Shown: piece by piece, positions 12,270-23,005 of the stretch
Position numbering within the stretch: the first letter of the stretch is position 1
Layout of the letters: every line of letters starts with the position of its first letter
Translations under genes and position numbers: made by a program
The notes under the pieces: generated by a model
Told to the model about the DNA's origin: nothing
Database searches by the model: none
Seen by the model: the letters and a program-made list of their open reading frames with translations, nothing else
Assembly (NCBI GenBank): GCA_947623455.1
Contig: OX392541.1
Location: 6,462,701-6,526,700 of the forward strand
Origin: Mimachlamys varia
Lineage: Eukaryota > Mollusca > Bivalvia > Pectinida > Pectinidae
Reading direction: 5' to 3'
DNA length: 64,000 nucleotides

Positions 12270-13645
12270 GTTACCTGTACAATTGTTTCTATGTCAATTC
12301 GTTATTTCCTCATTACAATGTTAATTGGCACTTTCCAAAGTATCTACTCGTCGTGGCGACCACCACGACACCATATTGTGCTATCGACAGTAGTGCTACT
12401 TGCGTTTCAAAAACACTGAAGACCACACCAGCCGAATTTGGAACAGGAAAACATTTTCAAGAACCAACATTTGAGTTTTAAATAATCATACTTAGGAAAA
12501 TTCACATCTTGATAACATTAGATAATAAGTTTTAATATTTTTCAACGGAAGTGACATCACAACTTGCATAATTCTCTATTTAAAACACCGCATTACCTAC
12601 CATTACACTCTTTTATGGAAATCGTATACTATAGCACTTCACAGGGTCTGACCCGACCAGTGTAAACAAACAAAACATTATTTTCCATCTTTTATGAGAA
12701 AATAAAATCTGAAATTTGCTCTTTCATAGCGTTTTATTTATAACACAACAAACATTTCGCGTTATCATTTGAATTTGCTTGGTTGTGATATGTCGCTAAA
12801 AATCACATAATCAGACATCTGGCACGATGTTTACTAAGCGTTGCAAAATTTGACCTAGGCTCAGAACGCTGCCGGTAAGGTTTTAAAGATGTATATATAT
12901 TAAATTACTTGATTTTACGGAAGTATATATATTCAATCTGTGATAAAATTGCCCGTTTGAAACGCAAATGGTCTAATTTTCTTGGTCAAAACATTTCTTG
13001 TTGTGTGGGCATTATGCAGACGACACCTGGTTAGAAATCACGCGAGAGTTTACGAGATATTTACAAGACGGCAAAGGCGTCGGAAGCTCCATCGCGTCGA
13101 TAACGTAATGCCCGACCATACTCGTATATTATATATGATCTTGGGAGTAATAGCGACAGTACGGACAAATAAATTGTCAAATTATCAAGACACACGAAAT
13201 ACACGTTACATCACATAAACAGAATATATCATATACATGTTTGTTATAACTTTGAAAAATACATGATTTTTGGAAAGTGCCGTGTCCTTGCTTTTTTTTT
13301 TATTTACCCCCAAGTTAGAAAGTTGATTTGATGATTTCCGACCATTATTGGATGAAACCAATTTTCACGGCATTAATTGTGTCTTCGTGTATGATGTCAA
13401 ATAGTGTTTATGCTGGGATGAAAGTGAAAATGAAAAGAAATAATAATCGAGTAACTATCGCTAAAGTAAACATTGAATAACTCTAGATCTCTAACATTAC
13501 ATTTGTATAATAATCGGGTGTTAGAATTCCTAATATTTATAAATAAAAAAGGTTTGTAAGAGGACGAATCGATGAAAAACGGGATGTATGTACATGACAT
13601 TGTATACGTCTATGATCAACGGGGGTATTCGGCCAGAAGATAGTA
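12270..13645. other. Intergenic; ends with a G17 homopolymer
   Basis: AT-rich DNA without a recognised gene. A 17-base G run sits at 13646-13662, a likely polymorphic or error-prone site. Confidence 0.4.
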
Positions 13646-13917
13646 GGGGGGGGGGGGGGGGGCTAACACATTTCGCTAGTTTGTGACATCTGACATCATT
13701 TGATGAGCTTATATAGGATAATCTATCTCCTATGCCAGTTCTTCAATGTAAATAGTGTCTGCACTACGTATACTAATTATATTTTCCTGCTATTCCAACA
13801 TTCAAAGTCAGCTAAAAATGTCTATATTGACCACTTGCAAAACTGCATTCCTCGGGAAAGCCCCGATAAAAATAGCGATGATAACGCAACGTGACAAGTT
13901 TGTCGCAAGCCGCCTAC

Positions 13918-14508
13918 TGTGGTGGCTGATTCGGGACATCGTACTATCGCTTCGTTTTCCTTCGTTTTATACAAAGCGATATAACGATATTACGATATGA
14001 CGATACGACAGGACGATAGGACGATACGACAGGACGATAGGACGATACGATAGGACGATACGATAGGACGATACGATAGGACGATACGATAGGACGATAC
14101 GACGATACGACAGGACGATAGGACGATACGATATAACGATAGGACGATAGGACGATATTACGATATTACGATACCATATAACGAAATGACGATAGGACGA
14201 TATTACGATATTACGATACGACATAACGATAGGACGATAGGACGATATTACGATACGACAGGACGATAGGACGATATTACGATAGACATAACGATAGGAC
14301 GATATTACGATACGACATAACGATAGGACGATATTACGATATTACGATACGACATAACGATATGACGATATAACGATACGACAGGACGATAGGACGACAT
14401 TACGATATTACGATACGACAGGACGATAGGACGACATTACGATATTACGATACGACAGGACGATAGGACGATTTTACGTTTGTTCCCGTTCCGTGTTTAA
14501 TGCGTATG
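13918..14508 (+). repeat. ACGAT satellite array A1 with conserved left terminus
   Basis: Starts with TGTGGTGGCTGATTCGGGAC, the conserved terminus of this family, followed by a hairpin (ATCGCTTCG ... AAAGCGAT) and then about 490 bp of ACGAT-type words to about 14475. Read on the complementary strand the array is a chain of 8-bp words ATCGTNNT (NN mostly AA, CC, CA or TA) interrupted by 5-bp GTCGT or ATCGT. A non-repeat spacer at 14476-14508 precedes A2. Long open frames over the array arise because these words lack stop codons in some frames. Confidence 0.85.
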
Positions 14509-15084
14509 TATGGTGGCTGATTCGGGACATCGTAATATCGCTTCGTTTTCCTTCGTTTTATACAAAGCGATATAACGATATTACGATATGACGATACGAC
14601 AGGACGATAGGACGATACGACAGGACGATAGGACGATACGATAGGACGATACGACAGGACGATAAGACGATACGACAGGACGATAGAACGATACGATAGG
14701 ACGATAGGACGATACGATAGGACGATAGGACGATACGATATAACGATAGGACGATAGGACGATATTACGATATTACGATACGATATAACGATATTACGAT
14801 ACGATATAACGATATGACGATAGGACGATATTACGATATTACGATACGACATAACGATAGGACGATATTACGATATTACGATACGACAGGACGATAGGAC
14901 GATATTACGATATTACGATACGACATAACGATAGGACGATAGGACGATATTACGATACGACAGGACGATAGGACGATATTACGATATTACGATACGACAT
15001 AACGATAGAACGATAGGACGATATTACGATACAACAGAACGATATGACGATAGGACGATAGGACGATACGACAGAACCATATGA
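14509..15084 (+). repeat. ACGAT satellite array A2 with conserved left terminus
   Basis: Begins with TATGGTGGCTGATTCGGGAC, then the same terminal hairpin and a further 500 bp or so of ACGAT words in the same polarity as A1. A2 is thus a tandem partner of A1 but with a different word order. It fades into unique sequence at about 15075 (CATATGACGTCACATATA). Confidence 0.85.
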
Positions 15085-15317
15085 CGTCACATATATAAAG
15101 GCCATGGCGGCTTGCTTAAAAAGATGAAACGAAACTAGCATGTAGTAGTGGATTAAAATCTAAATTAATCTGAGAATTGTACGACAGACTCGCAACAAGT
15201 TAAATATGTGCATTATTTACAAATTGTTTAGAAATAACGTTGGTATACTTCCATTACATTACTGTAATGGGAGGCTCATTTCACACGTAAATATTTATTA
15301 TTTACTGACAGAAACTC

Positions 15318-16858
15318 AAGTAGCTGTGATATAGCTGTAAGAGAAAGTTAGTAAAACTATGTTATTAAAATACTGGTATTGTTTATTTTGAACTTACATA
15401 TAGCTGCATGAGAAAGTTTGTAAAACTATGTTATTGAAGTACTGATACTGTTTATTTTGGACGTACATGTACATGTATATAGCTGTATGAGGAATATAGT
15501 GAATCTATGTTGTTGTAGTACCAGTATGTGTGTTTTGACAGTGCTGTATGAGCAAGCTGGTACAGCTATGTTATTCGTCATTGGTTAAAATCGTTTACGA
15601 TTTAATTTTTTTAAGTTAAAGCCTTTTTGTATGATAAACTTTCGTGTAAGTTTATGAAAATCAACGCTTGTTGTGCCACTTTATTGGCCTTTGGAATTTC
15701 ATATCTGATACAATTTTGAGCTTTATGTAAAAAACGTCAGAACTTTCTTTGGTGTGTTTTCATCAATTCCTCTCAAATTTGGTATTGTACTTTAAAATGC
15801 AAAGATCTCCTCCTGGAGATATCCTCCTACAGTTTTCAACTGATTTCTTCCAAACTTGCATGGTGAGCTTTATAACCATACCATCACGTTGTGCCTTGTA
15901 GAACGGACCTTTGAGACTTCACATATTTGATGCAATTTCGGAAATAATGTAGAAAACGTCAGCTGTTCTTTTATGTGTTTTATATAATTCCTTTCAAGTT
16001 TCGTATAATACTTTAAAAAGCAATAATGCTTAACTATATTACTGGTTTTGTTAAATTGTTTCAAATATTCGTGTAACACAGCGTTGTGTAATTGCCAAAA
16101 ATGGGCATAATGTAGAAACTGTGTTCCTGTCATAAACTTGTATTTGTCCAGAGATCTCTTCCTACAGTTTTGAACTGATTTCTTTCAAACATGGTACATG
16201 TAGTATCAATTATCATGACATAAAGTTGGTTGTGTTTTTTTCTGACCGGCAGTTTGATTTGACACTATTTACTAGAGAAATTACCGTTTGTGGAACTAAG
16301 TAGAAAATGTGTTTACTTTTGCTTATTTTTGTGTGCACAACTAGACAACCCAAAGTTTAGAATTTTATCTGTATTCCACTTAACTTTTGGCATTGACTAC
16401 TTCTAATATCGGTACTTTCTGATAGGTTCCGAAGGGCGTATCATGCCCCCGCTTGTGGTGCTCTTGTTGATGATCATTACCTCCAACAAACAAACTTAGT
16501 TACTGATATCGCGGAAAGCGGGGCATCCGTGTTTTACACACACATTTCTAGTTTTTTTTTAACATTTCATAAAGGAATTACGGAGGCACATTTTATAAAA
16601 CCAGAAAACATGGTCAAATGTTTTCCTCTGACGTTTCTTTACAAAAAGTGCAACAGCATAACAACTGAAGCGTATGTCTTAATCATTCTCATCATCAGTC
16701 ACCTAAATGAATCTTCGGAATGTATTCAACCTTCCCATATTTGATAAATGTATAACCCCCTCCCATTTCGTGTCAACATTTAAGAGTTTTAGACATGCCT
16801 AGTTAGGTTCCATGAGATTATTGCAATTCTCAGATAACGCGTAAGTATCAACCATGAG
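15318..16858 (+). repeat. Duplicated block W, copy 1
   Basis: Begins with about four copies of a 61-79-bp tandem unit (AGCTGTAAGAGAAAG ... ACTATGTTATT) at about 15320-15560. It continues with non-coding sequence containing repeated phrases such as CTCCTACAGTTTTCAACTG. The same order of sequence recurs at 26718-26845 and 28653-30003, split there by satellite elements. Copy 1 runs without a break into block X at GATAAT (about 16860). No coding capacity seen; probably part of an unclassified large element. Confidence 0.7.
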
Positions 16859-17960
16859 TTGATAATTGCGGCAAGGTCGAAGCTGTTATCAGTTATCACC
16901 ATTCTTTCGGATAGATACTTTCTTAGAAAACGTACATCAATCAATCAAAGTAACCATAGATTTTAATCAGTTCTCACATAAAGTACCCAAAAGTACTAGT
17001 TTATATCGGGGAAGCATCAAGTCGCCATTTCGTCCGTCCGTCCTTCAGTCGGTCCAAAACCTTTTCAGGAGTATTACTCTCAAACCATTCAATCTTCATA
17101 CTATAACTTTTCTTTTTTACAGACAATTCTCTCGTCGGAAGCATCCACATATCATACCCTTGGTATAACAAATAACTTTCTGTTTTTAATTGGACCCTTC
17201 TGCGAGATCATGTACATACACGATTAATTTCTTACGTGTTGTGTACAGTTTATAATCGTACGGACACGACAGGTGAACAATAAATTTAGTTATACGTTTT
17301 GTACATGTATGTGCATTTTTGCCACTGCAATATTGTATTCGTATATCATAACTCACTGTTGTTATTATACAATTGATCTTCATTGTACTTGCAAGCGTAT
17401 ACGTTTTTGTTTTAGCTTGCAACACGCATGAAAAATGCAAAGTTTCATATACAAATTTTAAAGTGGAGGGGAAGATAATTTAGCACTTATCAAATAATGT
17501 TTACCTGTAGTTTATATAACATTCCTGATTCAGCGTTGTAGCTCATTTGGTTTTACCAAATGTATTTTATGATTTTAGTCTGATGATGAGTGAATGCATG
17601 ATAATGATTTTGCCGTAGGTCGATCCAAGTCATCTGTGGTCATTGCTAATTAGTTTGATGATGATTAAATTTATGATAACGGTTGGCCTTTTGGATTTTG
17701 TAATTTCACGCGATCAAAAAGATTTTTGGTTGTATGACCAAGAATATGTTGATTTTAGAATATTCTTCGAAATTTCTTGGATCGTCCACAACATAACGTG
17801 CGTCGTTATGGTGTCTACTTATATGAAATCAAATAGCATGGGTTGCCGCTAAATATCCCCTTACTGTACAAGGGGACCTCATGATCATGACAGGTGCTTC
17901 ATATTGGACAGGAAATAGTAACAATGGATACACGTTTCGAAAAAAAGATTTAACTTATGG
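16859..17960 (+). repeat. Duplicated block X, copy 1
   Basis: From ATTGCGGCAAGGTCGAAG to about 17960 this block matches 35509-36895, with shared landmarks AAGTACCCAAAAGTACTAG, TCATGATCATGACA and AGCATGGGTTGCCGCTAAAT. Identity looks around 85-90 percent by eye. No gene recognised; frames are short and not shared between copies. Confidence 0.7.
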
Positions 17961-18071
17961 TTTTTATACATGTTCATGCTATCTTGGCATACAGTTGTAT
18001 GTGGTATTTTATCTTCTTCTTGTTTTGTCGATGCTTGTTTTTTATGTTTTTTTTTATCTAAATACTTTTAA

Positions 18072-18316
18072 TGCAGGTTTTACAGGTATTCTTTCTGTAT
18101 CGACTAAAGTTACTGATATTGTATCGTAGAACTCTATTCTATCTCATCATATCGACGTCATATCGCCAGAAGCGGGCGATAACTCCAAAATATTTCGCAC
18201 CGCGTAAGGGATGAACTGATATAAGTCAAATACAACTTATGTAAGATTCTAGTTTTCTTAATTGAAATATTTCGCCTCATTAAAAGGATATTTAACAAAC
18301 GATAAGAGATTAATGG
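18072..18316 (+). repeat. Duplicated block Y, copy 1, left part
   Basis: Matches 63571-63813: shared text includes AGGTATTCTTTCTGTATCG and AGAAGCGGGCGATAACTCC. The match is interrupted after AATGG (18312-18316) by a 1654-bp insertion and resumes at 19971. In copy 2 the two parts are contiguous. Confidence 0.8.
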
Positions 18317-18711
18317 TAGGGGCGTAGCTGGAGGTATTTTGTTGTACAAGCCCCGCGACGTTTTCAATTTTGAGGAGGGAGTACTTCGGGAGGAGGGGGG
18401 TCACATTTGGACATCAAATGGTGCCATTGTTTTGGACTTGTTGAAATCATCATTGTCTGGCCTATCATTATACAAATTATTAATCCGAAAATGGAATACG
18501 ATATGTTTTATTCCCATGATGTATGGAAACAAAATCATTATCCATACCTTTCTTATGTCATTAACTCGTCAGTAAGTAAAACCAGAGACATTTGCACGTA
18601 AAACCATCTTTGATATACATACGTCTCTGTTTATAAGTATACATGTTCTGTGCAGGACTCAGGAAGTAAGAGCTCATGTTTGTGTTCTTAAGCATAATTT
18701 TGAATAATACG

Positions 18712-18866
18712 ACAGGCCTAGTTTCACGAAAGTTCCTTAACTTAAAAATCTACATAGAAAAGCATTAAAGAATTAACGGGAAAATCTTAGGTTTAAGGAA
18801 TTTTCCTTAATTTCTGTAATGCTTTTCTATGGAGATATTTAACTTTAGGAATTTTGGCCGGCCTCA
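18712..18866. mobile_element. Small hairpin MITE (GTTTCACGAAAGTTCCTTAA type)
   Basis: The left arm GTTTCACGAAAGTTCCTTAA...ATAGAAAAGCATTA and the right arm TAATGCTTTTCTAT...AGGAATTTTGGCC are imperfect inverted repeats of about 55-60 bp around a short centre. Length and structure fit a MITE nested in the larger element. Confidence 0.6.
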
Positions 18867-19056
18867 TTAATAATTGTATTTGCTGACAATTTGTTTGAAC
18901 CGAAATGTAGTAAAAATTGTCCCTTCTTTTATTACTCTTAGAATAATAAAAGGGTAATTTTTTACATTAAATCTAATACAGATTTACTAAAAAAAAACAG
19001 AGAGTACCAAAGCGACAAATGCCATGTAAATATTGGTCACACCCAAGTAAACATCA

Positions 19057-19296
19057 GGGCCCAGTTGTTCAAAAGATGATTAGCTGAATCAGCGATTAGT
19101 GCAAATTTTAATTATCCTGTCACTTTAAAATGAAACAATAGATTTAATTACAACTTTGCAGATATCAAATACCTAAAATTGTCAATTTACATACAAAATT
19201 TCAAGATTGTAACTTGTATATTGACAGAATTATTCAAGTTTGTAAAATGTCGTTAAATACTGATTAAGCCAATCACCCTTTGAACAACTGGGCCCA
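19057..19296. mobile_element. MITE with GGGCCCAGTTGTTCAAA ends
   Basis: GGGCCCAGTTGTTCAAA at 19057 is exactly inverted at the right end (TTTGAACAACTGGGCCC, to about 19294). The arms stay similar for about 45 bp. Total length about 240 bp with an AT-rich centre. This terminus is common in marine invertebrate genomes (from memory). Target duplication unclear. Confidence 0.75.
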
Positions 19297-19970
19297 GGTT
19301 CTCAAAATGAGAAACGAGTCTTCATTGTCAATAAAAACAAGGGAAAACACTAATGAGCATACTCAAAAACATCCATCTTCATATCACTTAAAGATACAGA
19401 AAATGTCCCATAAAACCAAGATGGCGACCATAAAACTTGCCATAGTCTTCATCCACCTGCACCTCTCCTTTCCCTGTGCCATAAGTTTGTTCATCAGCAG
19501 CTGATATCTATCACTTAAACCTAATAAGACAAGTCGGCCTAAGGGAAGGTAGTTTCAAACTGATGCTTATGTTTGGATGTTGTTTGGTATTCAGTTGTAT
19601 ACGAATTTTCTCACGATAAAGCCATTACCTATATTGTCGTAGTGAGCTGTATTATAAATATTATTTGAATTGTGTTGGCTGCGGTCTCCGACATCTTGCA
19701 CAATTATATATGTTTTAATATGTATGTGTATTGTAATCATATATGCTATTGCATTCGGAATGAAATGAAATTGAATTCGAAGTATTTATAGCTTACAAAT
19801 TGTCTGCAGCCTAATATGTTAATCTGACCAGTTGAAAAAAGGGAGTAACAATATCAGTGGACTTTTAAGAATATAAGTTGAATTATGAAATTTCTCGACT
19901 TTAATACACATACTTTGGAAAATGATGTGCAAGCACGGGCTTATGTGCTTACGTGGCAGCTACGCCTCTG

Positions 19971-20161
19971 AATGGAAAACAGTTTCAGTAAGTGTTTAAT
20001 TAATAATTAAGCAACACAATTTAATTACGTATGTTCCTTCTTCTTTGCTCAACACAGTATCACGCAAAGTTACGTGTACTTTCTGTTATCCGCTGGGCAG
20101 GAATTGACATTTTTGATCGAATGTAACCATGATGTCCTGGCATATAAATCCAAAATACGAA
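19971..20161 (+). repeat. Duplicated block Y, copy 1, right part
   Basis: Matches 63809-64000 with few differences; shared landmarks are AAGCAACACAATTTAATTACG, GCTCAACACAGTATCAC and GATGTCCTGGCATATAAATCC-like text. The copy at the window end is cut by the window edge. Confidence 0.8.
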
Positions 20162-20225
20162 ATGACACAGAGAAACTAAAGAAAGATTTGTTTAAATTTT
20201 ATCATCATTTTGGATGATTTTTTAT

Positions 20226-20428
20226 TCATTCTAATTTAGAAATGAGCCACACAAACAAATCGAAGGCCTCTTGAATATCTGTCGGCTTTGATTTCCCATT
20301 ATGCAGCAGAAGCGAATTGTACGCATGTTTGAATTCCTCTTCGCAACCAGAAGGACGGGGAACTGTACACATATACTTAATTTCATTAATGTCGTGATGA
20401 TCTACTACAGTCTTGTAATCAATTGTGC
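20226..20428 (-). CDS. Possible terminal exon of an unidentified host gene
   Basis: On the minus strand a classical 3' splice site (branch-like CTAAC, then TTTCCCTGTTTACAG) ends at 20429. It is followed by about 66 codons reading (G)TIDYKTVVDHHDINEIK ... FDLFVWLISKLE and a TGA at 20228-20226. The peptide is mixed and charged, unlike the low-complexity frames elsewhere. The implied intron is phase 1. AATAAA overlaps the stop (TGAATAAA), giving a very short 3' UTR. I do not recognise the family. It lies between repeats, so it could be an isolated pseudo-exon or a captured fragment; no upstream exon was identified. Confidence 0.35.
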
Positions 20429-20705
20429 CTGTAAACAGGGAAATTATGGTTAGTGCATTGTACTCAAAGGAACAGAATTTGAAAAAGACAATCATTAAAT
20501 CTCTTGACAAGCCAAAAATGTTTTCTTATGAAATACTTCTTCTCCTTAGGACATTGCCCTAAGGACCAATATATCAATCATCAATATCAATAAAATTTTG
20601 CTTCCAATTTTCTCCCTGTACTATTCCTGTTTCCAACCTCCTCCCTTTACTTTTTCTAATTGTGTATGCAAGTTAAGTATATGAATGTGTGTCAACCGTG
20701 TATTG

Positions 20706-20760
20706 GCGTGTGTGTGTGTGTGTGTAAGTGTGTGTGTGTGTGTGTGTGTGTGAGGGTGTA
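20706..20760 (+). repeat. (GT)n microsatellite
   Basis: Imperfect GT/TG tract of about 50 bp, interrupted by a single AA. Confidence 0.9.
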
Positions 20761-21210
20761 TGTGTGGGTGAGAGGATGTGCTGTTTGGTGAAGTACAATG
20801 TCTTGTTAATGTAATTTGTTCCTTGATTGCTTTTGTAAAATTGTCTATTGTCTTTTGTCTAAAAATGATTTCAAAATAGAAAAAAAAATATTAAAAAAAA
20901 AAAAATGTTTGTTAAAGTGTCACGCAATATATATACATAGATTAATAACACACATTTCATATAACATATATATGCAAATCTTCAAAAGCATATAATATAT
21001 ATTGACCAGCCAAATTTGACTTATGAGACACTAAAATTACTATACAGAAACCAGAAATTTGTCACAATATAGACTAAATTTAAAATTGTCTTCTTTTAAA
21101 CATAAGACACGCTGACTTGGCTAAAATAAATTGCACAAGAAGTTCATTCATAATACTGCATAAAATGATCGTTTCAGCTTAACGATAAGAAATTGTCATT
21201 TAAAAACACT
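20761..21210. other. Intergenic, nothing recognised
   Basis: AT-rich sequence without a supported feature. Confidence 0.4.
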
Positions 21211-21214
21211 GCCC

Positions 21215-21395
21215 TGTCAAATAAAAAGATTTGTATACATATGTACACACTTATGTATGTAAAACCATACCATGTCATAAGCAACATTCATATTATATGC
21301 ATTAACTTACCTCAGTTAAACATCATGTTTTTTTGCAAATGGCCGATTAACCTCGGTTTGAAGCGACGCATGCGTAGACATGGAATTAATGATAT
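21215..21395 (+). repeat. Core sequence of the ACGAT-array elements
   Basis: A non-repetitive segment from ATGTACACACTTATGTATG through GCATTAACTTACCTCAGTTA to GAAGCGACGCATGCGTAGAC. It recurs at 27496-27655 and, as an inverted fragment, at 28603-28652. In each case it directly abuts an ACGAT/ATCGT array, so it appears to be a shared internal part of the element. It contains the palindrome ACGCATGCGT. No coding potential seen. Confidence 0.75.
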
Positions 21396-22110
21396 CGTCC
21401 TATCGTCATATCGTTATGTCGTATCGTAATATCGTCCTATCGTCCTGTCGTATCGTAATATCGTCATATCGTTATGTCGTATCGTAATATCGTTCTATCG
21501 TCATATCGTCCTGTCGTATCGTAATATCGTAATATCGTAATATCGTTATGTCGTATCGTAATATCGTCCTATCGTCATATCGTCCTGTCGTATCGTAATA
21601 TCGTAATATCGTCCTATCGTCCTGTCGTATCGTAATATCGTCCTATCGTCCTGTCGTATCGTAATATCGTCCTATCGTCCTGTCGTATCGTCCTATCGTC
21701 CTGTCGTATCGTAATATCGTAATATCGTCCTATCGTCCTGTCGTATCGTAATATCGTCCTATCGTTATGTCGTATCGTAATATCGTAATATCGTCCTATC
21801 GTCCTATCGTCATATCGTTATATCGTATCGTAATATCGTAATATCGTAATATCGTCCTATCGTCCTATCGTTATATCGTATCGTCCTATCGTCATATCGT
21901 ATCGTCATATCGTATCGTCCTATCGTCCTGTCGTATCGTCCTATCGTATCGTCCTATCGTCCTGTCGTATCGTCCTATCGTCCTATCGTATCGTCCTGTC
22001 GTATCGTCCTATCGTCCTGTCGTATCGTCATATCGTAATATCGTTATATCGCTTTGTATAAAACGAAGGGAAACGAAGCGATATTACGATGTCCCGAATC
22101 AGCCACCATA
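21396..22110 (-). repeat. ATCGT satellite array B with right terminus
   Basis: About 650 bp parse almost completely into 8-mers ATCGTAAT, ATCGTCCT, ATCGTCAT and ATCGTTAT plus the 5-mer GTCGT (or ATCGT). The array ends in the inverted terminal sequence GTCCCGAATCAGCCACCATA (22091-22110). Polarity is opposite to A1/A2, so A and B face each other across 6-7 kb. Confidence 0.85.
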
Positions 22111-22142
22111 CGTATGCCTCCTAGAGACGCTGAGCACAACGC

Positions 22143-22847
22143 GAGGCAGCGCGAATAATCACCGGTCTACCGTCATATGTAAATGTTTTGGCTTTATATG
22201 CAGAAACGAGCCTTGAGACACTTTGTGAGAGGAGGAGAAGGAGAAATTTGAGCCTTATTTATAAGGTGGAAAATTACTTAACGCCATATTACCTCCATTC
22301 ACTTCTGCCTCCAAAAGTCGGCGATACTAACAACTATGCGCTAAGAAATAACAATTATTATAGAATTCCATATTATAGACTTTCTCTAACAAACTCATCT
22401 TTTATACCTTCCTCTCTAAAAATGTGGAATGACCTGAGTGAACAAACTAGGTTTTCGCCTTCTCTTGCAATCTTTAAAAGAAACCTGACACATGATTTCG
22501 GCAGTAAATACCCAGTATATTTTAATTTTGGAGATAGGAAAATAAATATAATACACACTAAACTAAGAAATCAATGTAGTCAATTAAATTATGACTTATT
22601 TCGAGTTCATCTGACCAATAGTCCAAATTGCAGTTGTGGAAATCGTTGTGAAAATGCTTATCATTTTTTCTTTGTATGTGACAATTATGTTGACAGCAGA
22701 ATGATATTATTTGATCAGTTACGACAATTAAATATAGATATCAATTTAAAAGTATTATTATATGGCAATGAATTGTATGCCGATAATATAAATTTCAGAA
22801 TTTTCAGACACGTGCAAACTTACATCAAGTCCAGTAAAAGGTTTTAA
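22143..22847 (+). pseudogene. LINE ORF2 C-terminal fragment (Jockey/CR1-like)
   Basis: An open frame runs from EAARIITGLPSY at about 22143 to a stop at 22845-22847. It covers the region after the RT domain, including SLIYKVENYLTP, a WNDLSEQTR motif, and a terminal zinc-binding-like pattern: CSCG ... C ... HFFFVC. It aligns by eye with the end of the LINE ORF at 39588-40455 (EAARVVTGLPAY; WNNLSEATR; CTCGDPCENSYHFFFQC). Endonuclease and RT are absent, so it cannot act alone. The reading frame itself is intact to the stop, suggesting modest age. Confidence 0.8.
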
Positions 22848-22899
22848 ATATAAAACATGTATATATAATTGTTACTGTCTAGGTTTATTGTATGTTGTA

Positions 22900-22994
22900 T
22901 TTATCATGATGTTGGGAAAGGGCGTTTCATAAGTTGACATAACTTTTGCCCAATCCTCTTGTCGTTTTCGTGACAATAAAATATGTTTAAACTA
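22900..22994 (+). other. LINE 3' UTR stem-loop and tail
   Basis: GGGC(N7)AAGTT(N5)AACTT(N2)GCCC can form nested stems, followed by CAATCCT and CAATAAAATATGTTT. The same arrangement is present in the LINE at 38991-39070 (minus) with different loop bases. A 3' UTR hairpin of this type may be the template signal recognised by the LINE reverse transcriptase (inference). Confidence 0.5.
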
Positions 22995-23005
22995 AGACGC
23001 TGAGC

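Larger units (their letters stand above)
18317..19970. mobile_element. 1654-bp TIR DNA element with AATGG target duplication and empty-site support
   Basis: Left end TAGGGGCGTAGCTGGAGG and inverted right end GGCAGCTACGCCTCTG share AGNGGCGTAGCTG. The 5-bp AATGG flanks both sides (18312-18316; 19971-19975). The paralogous block Y at 63571-64000 reads straight through a single AATGG (63809-63813), which is the empty site. No transposase frame inside; two smaller inverted-repeat elements are embedded (18712-18866 and 19057-19295). Non-autonomous; superfamily not assigned. Confidence 0.8.
22125..23005 (+). mobile_element. 5'-truncated LINE insertion with 11-bp target duplication
   Basis: AGACGCTGAGC occurs at 22125-22135 and 22995-23005, bracketing 859 bp that hold only the 3' end of a LINE: the C-terminal part of ORF2 and a 3' UTR ending CAATAAAATATGTTT. 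Severe 5' truncation plus a target duplication is the hallmark of target-primed reverse transcription. The target is unique sequence just outside array B. The 3' UTR resembles that of the LINE at 38991-47088. Confidence 0.85.

Noticed and set aside
12328..13286. GGCACTTTCCAAA inverted at about 13270, possible TIR pair
   Set aside because: Only about 13 bp, no extension of arms and no target duplication.
13967..15141. Long open frames over the ACGAT arrays (63-135 codons, repeated SYRPIVL-type peptide); similar frames at 21.4, 27.4-28.6 kb
   Set aside because: They follow from stop-free 8-bp words; a 21-bp phrase yields a 7-residue repeat. They occur in whichever strand lacks stops and have no domain or initiation context.
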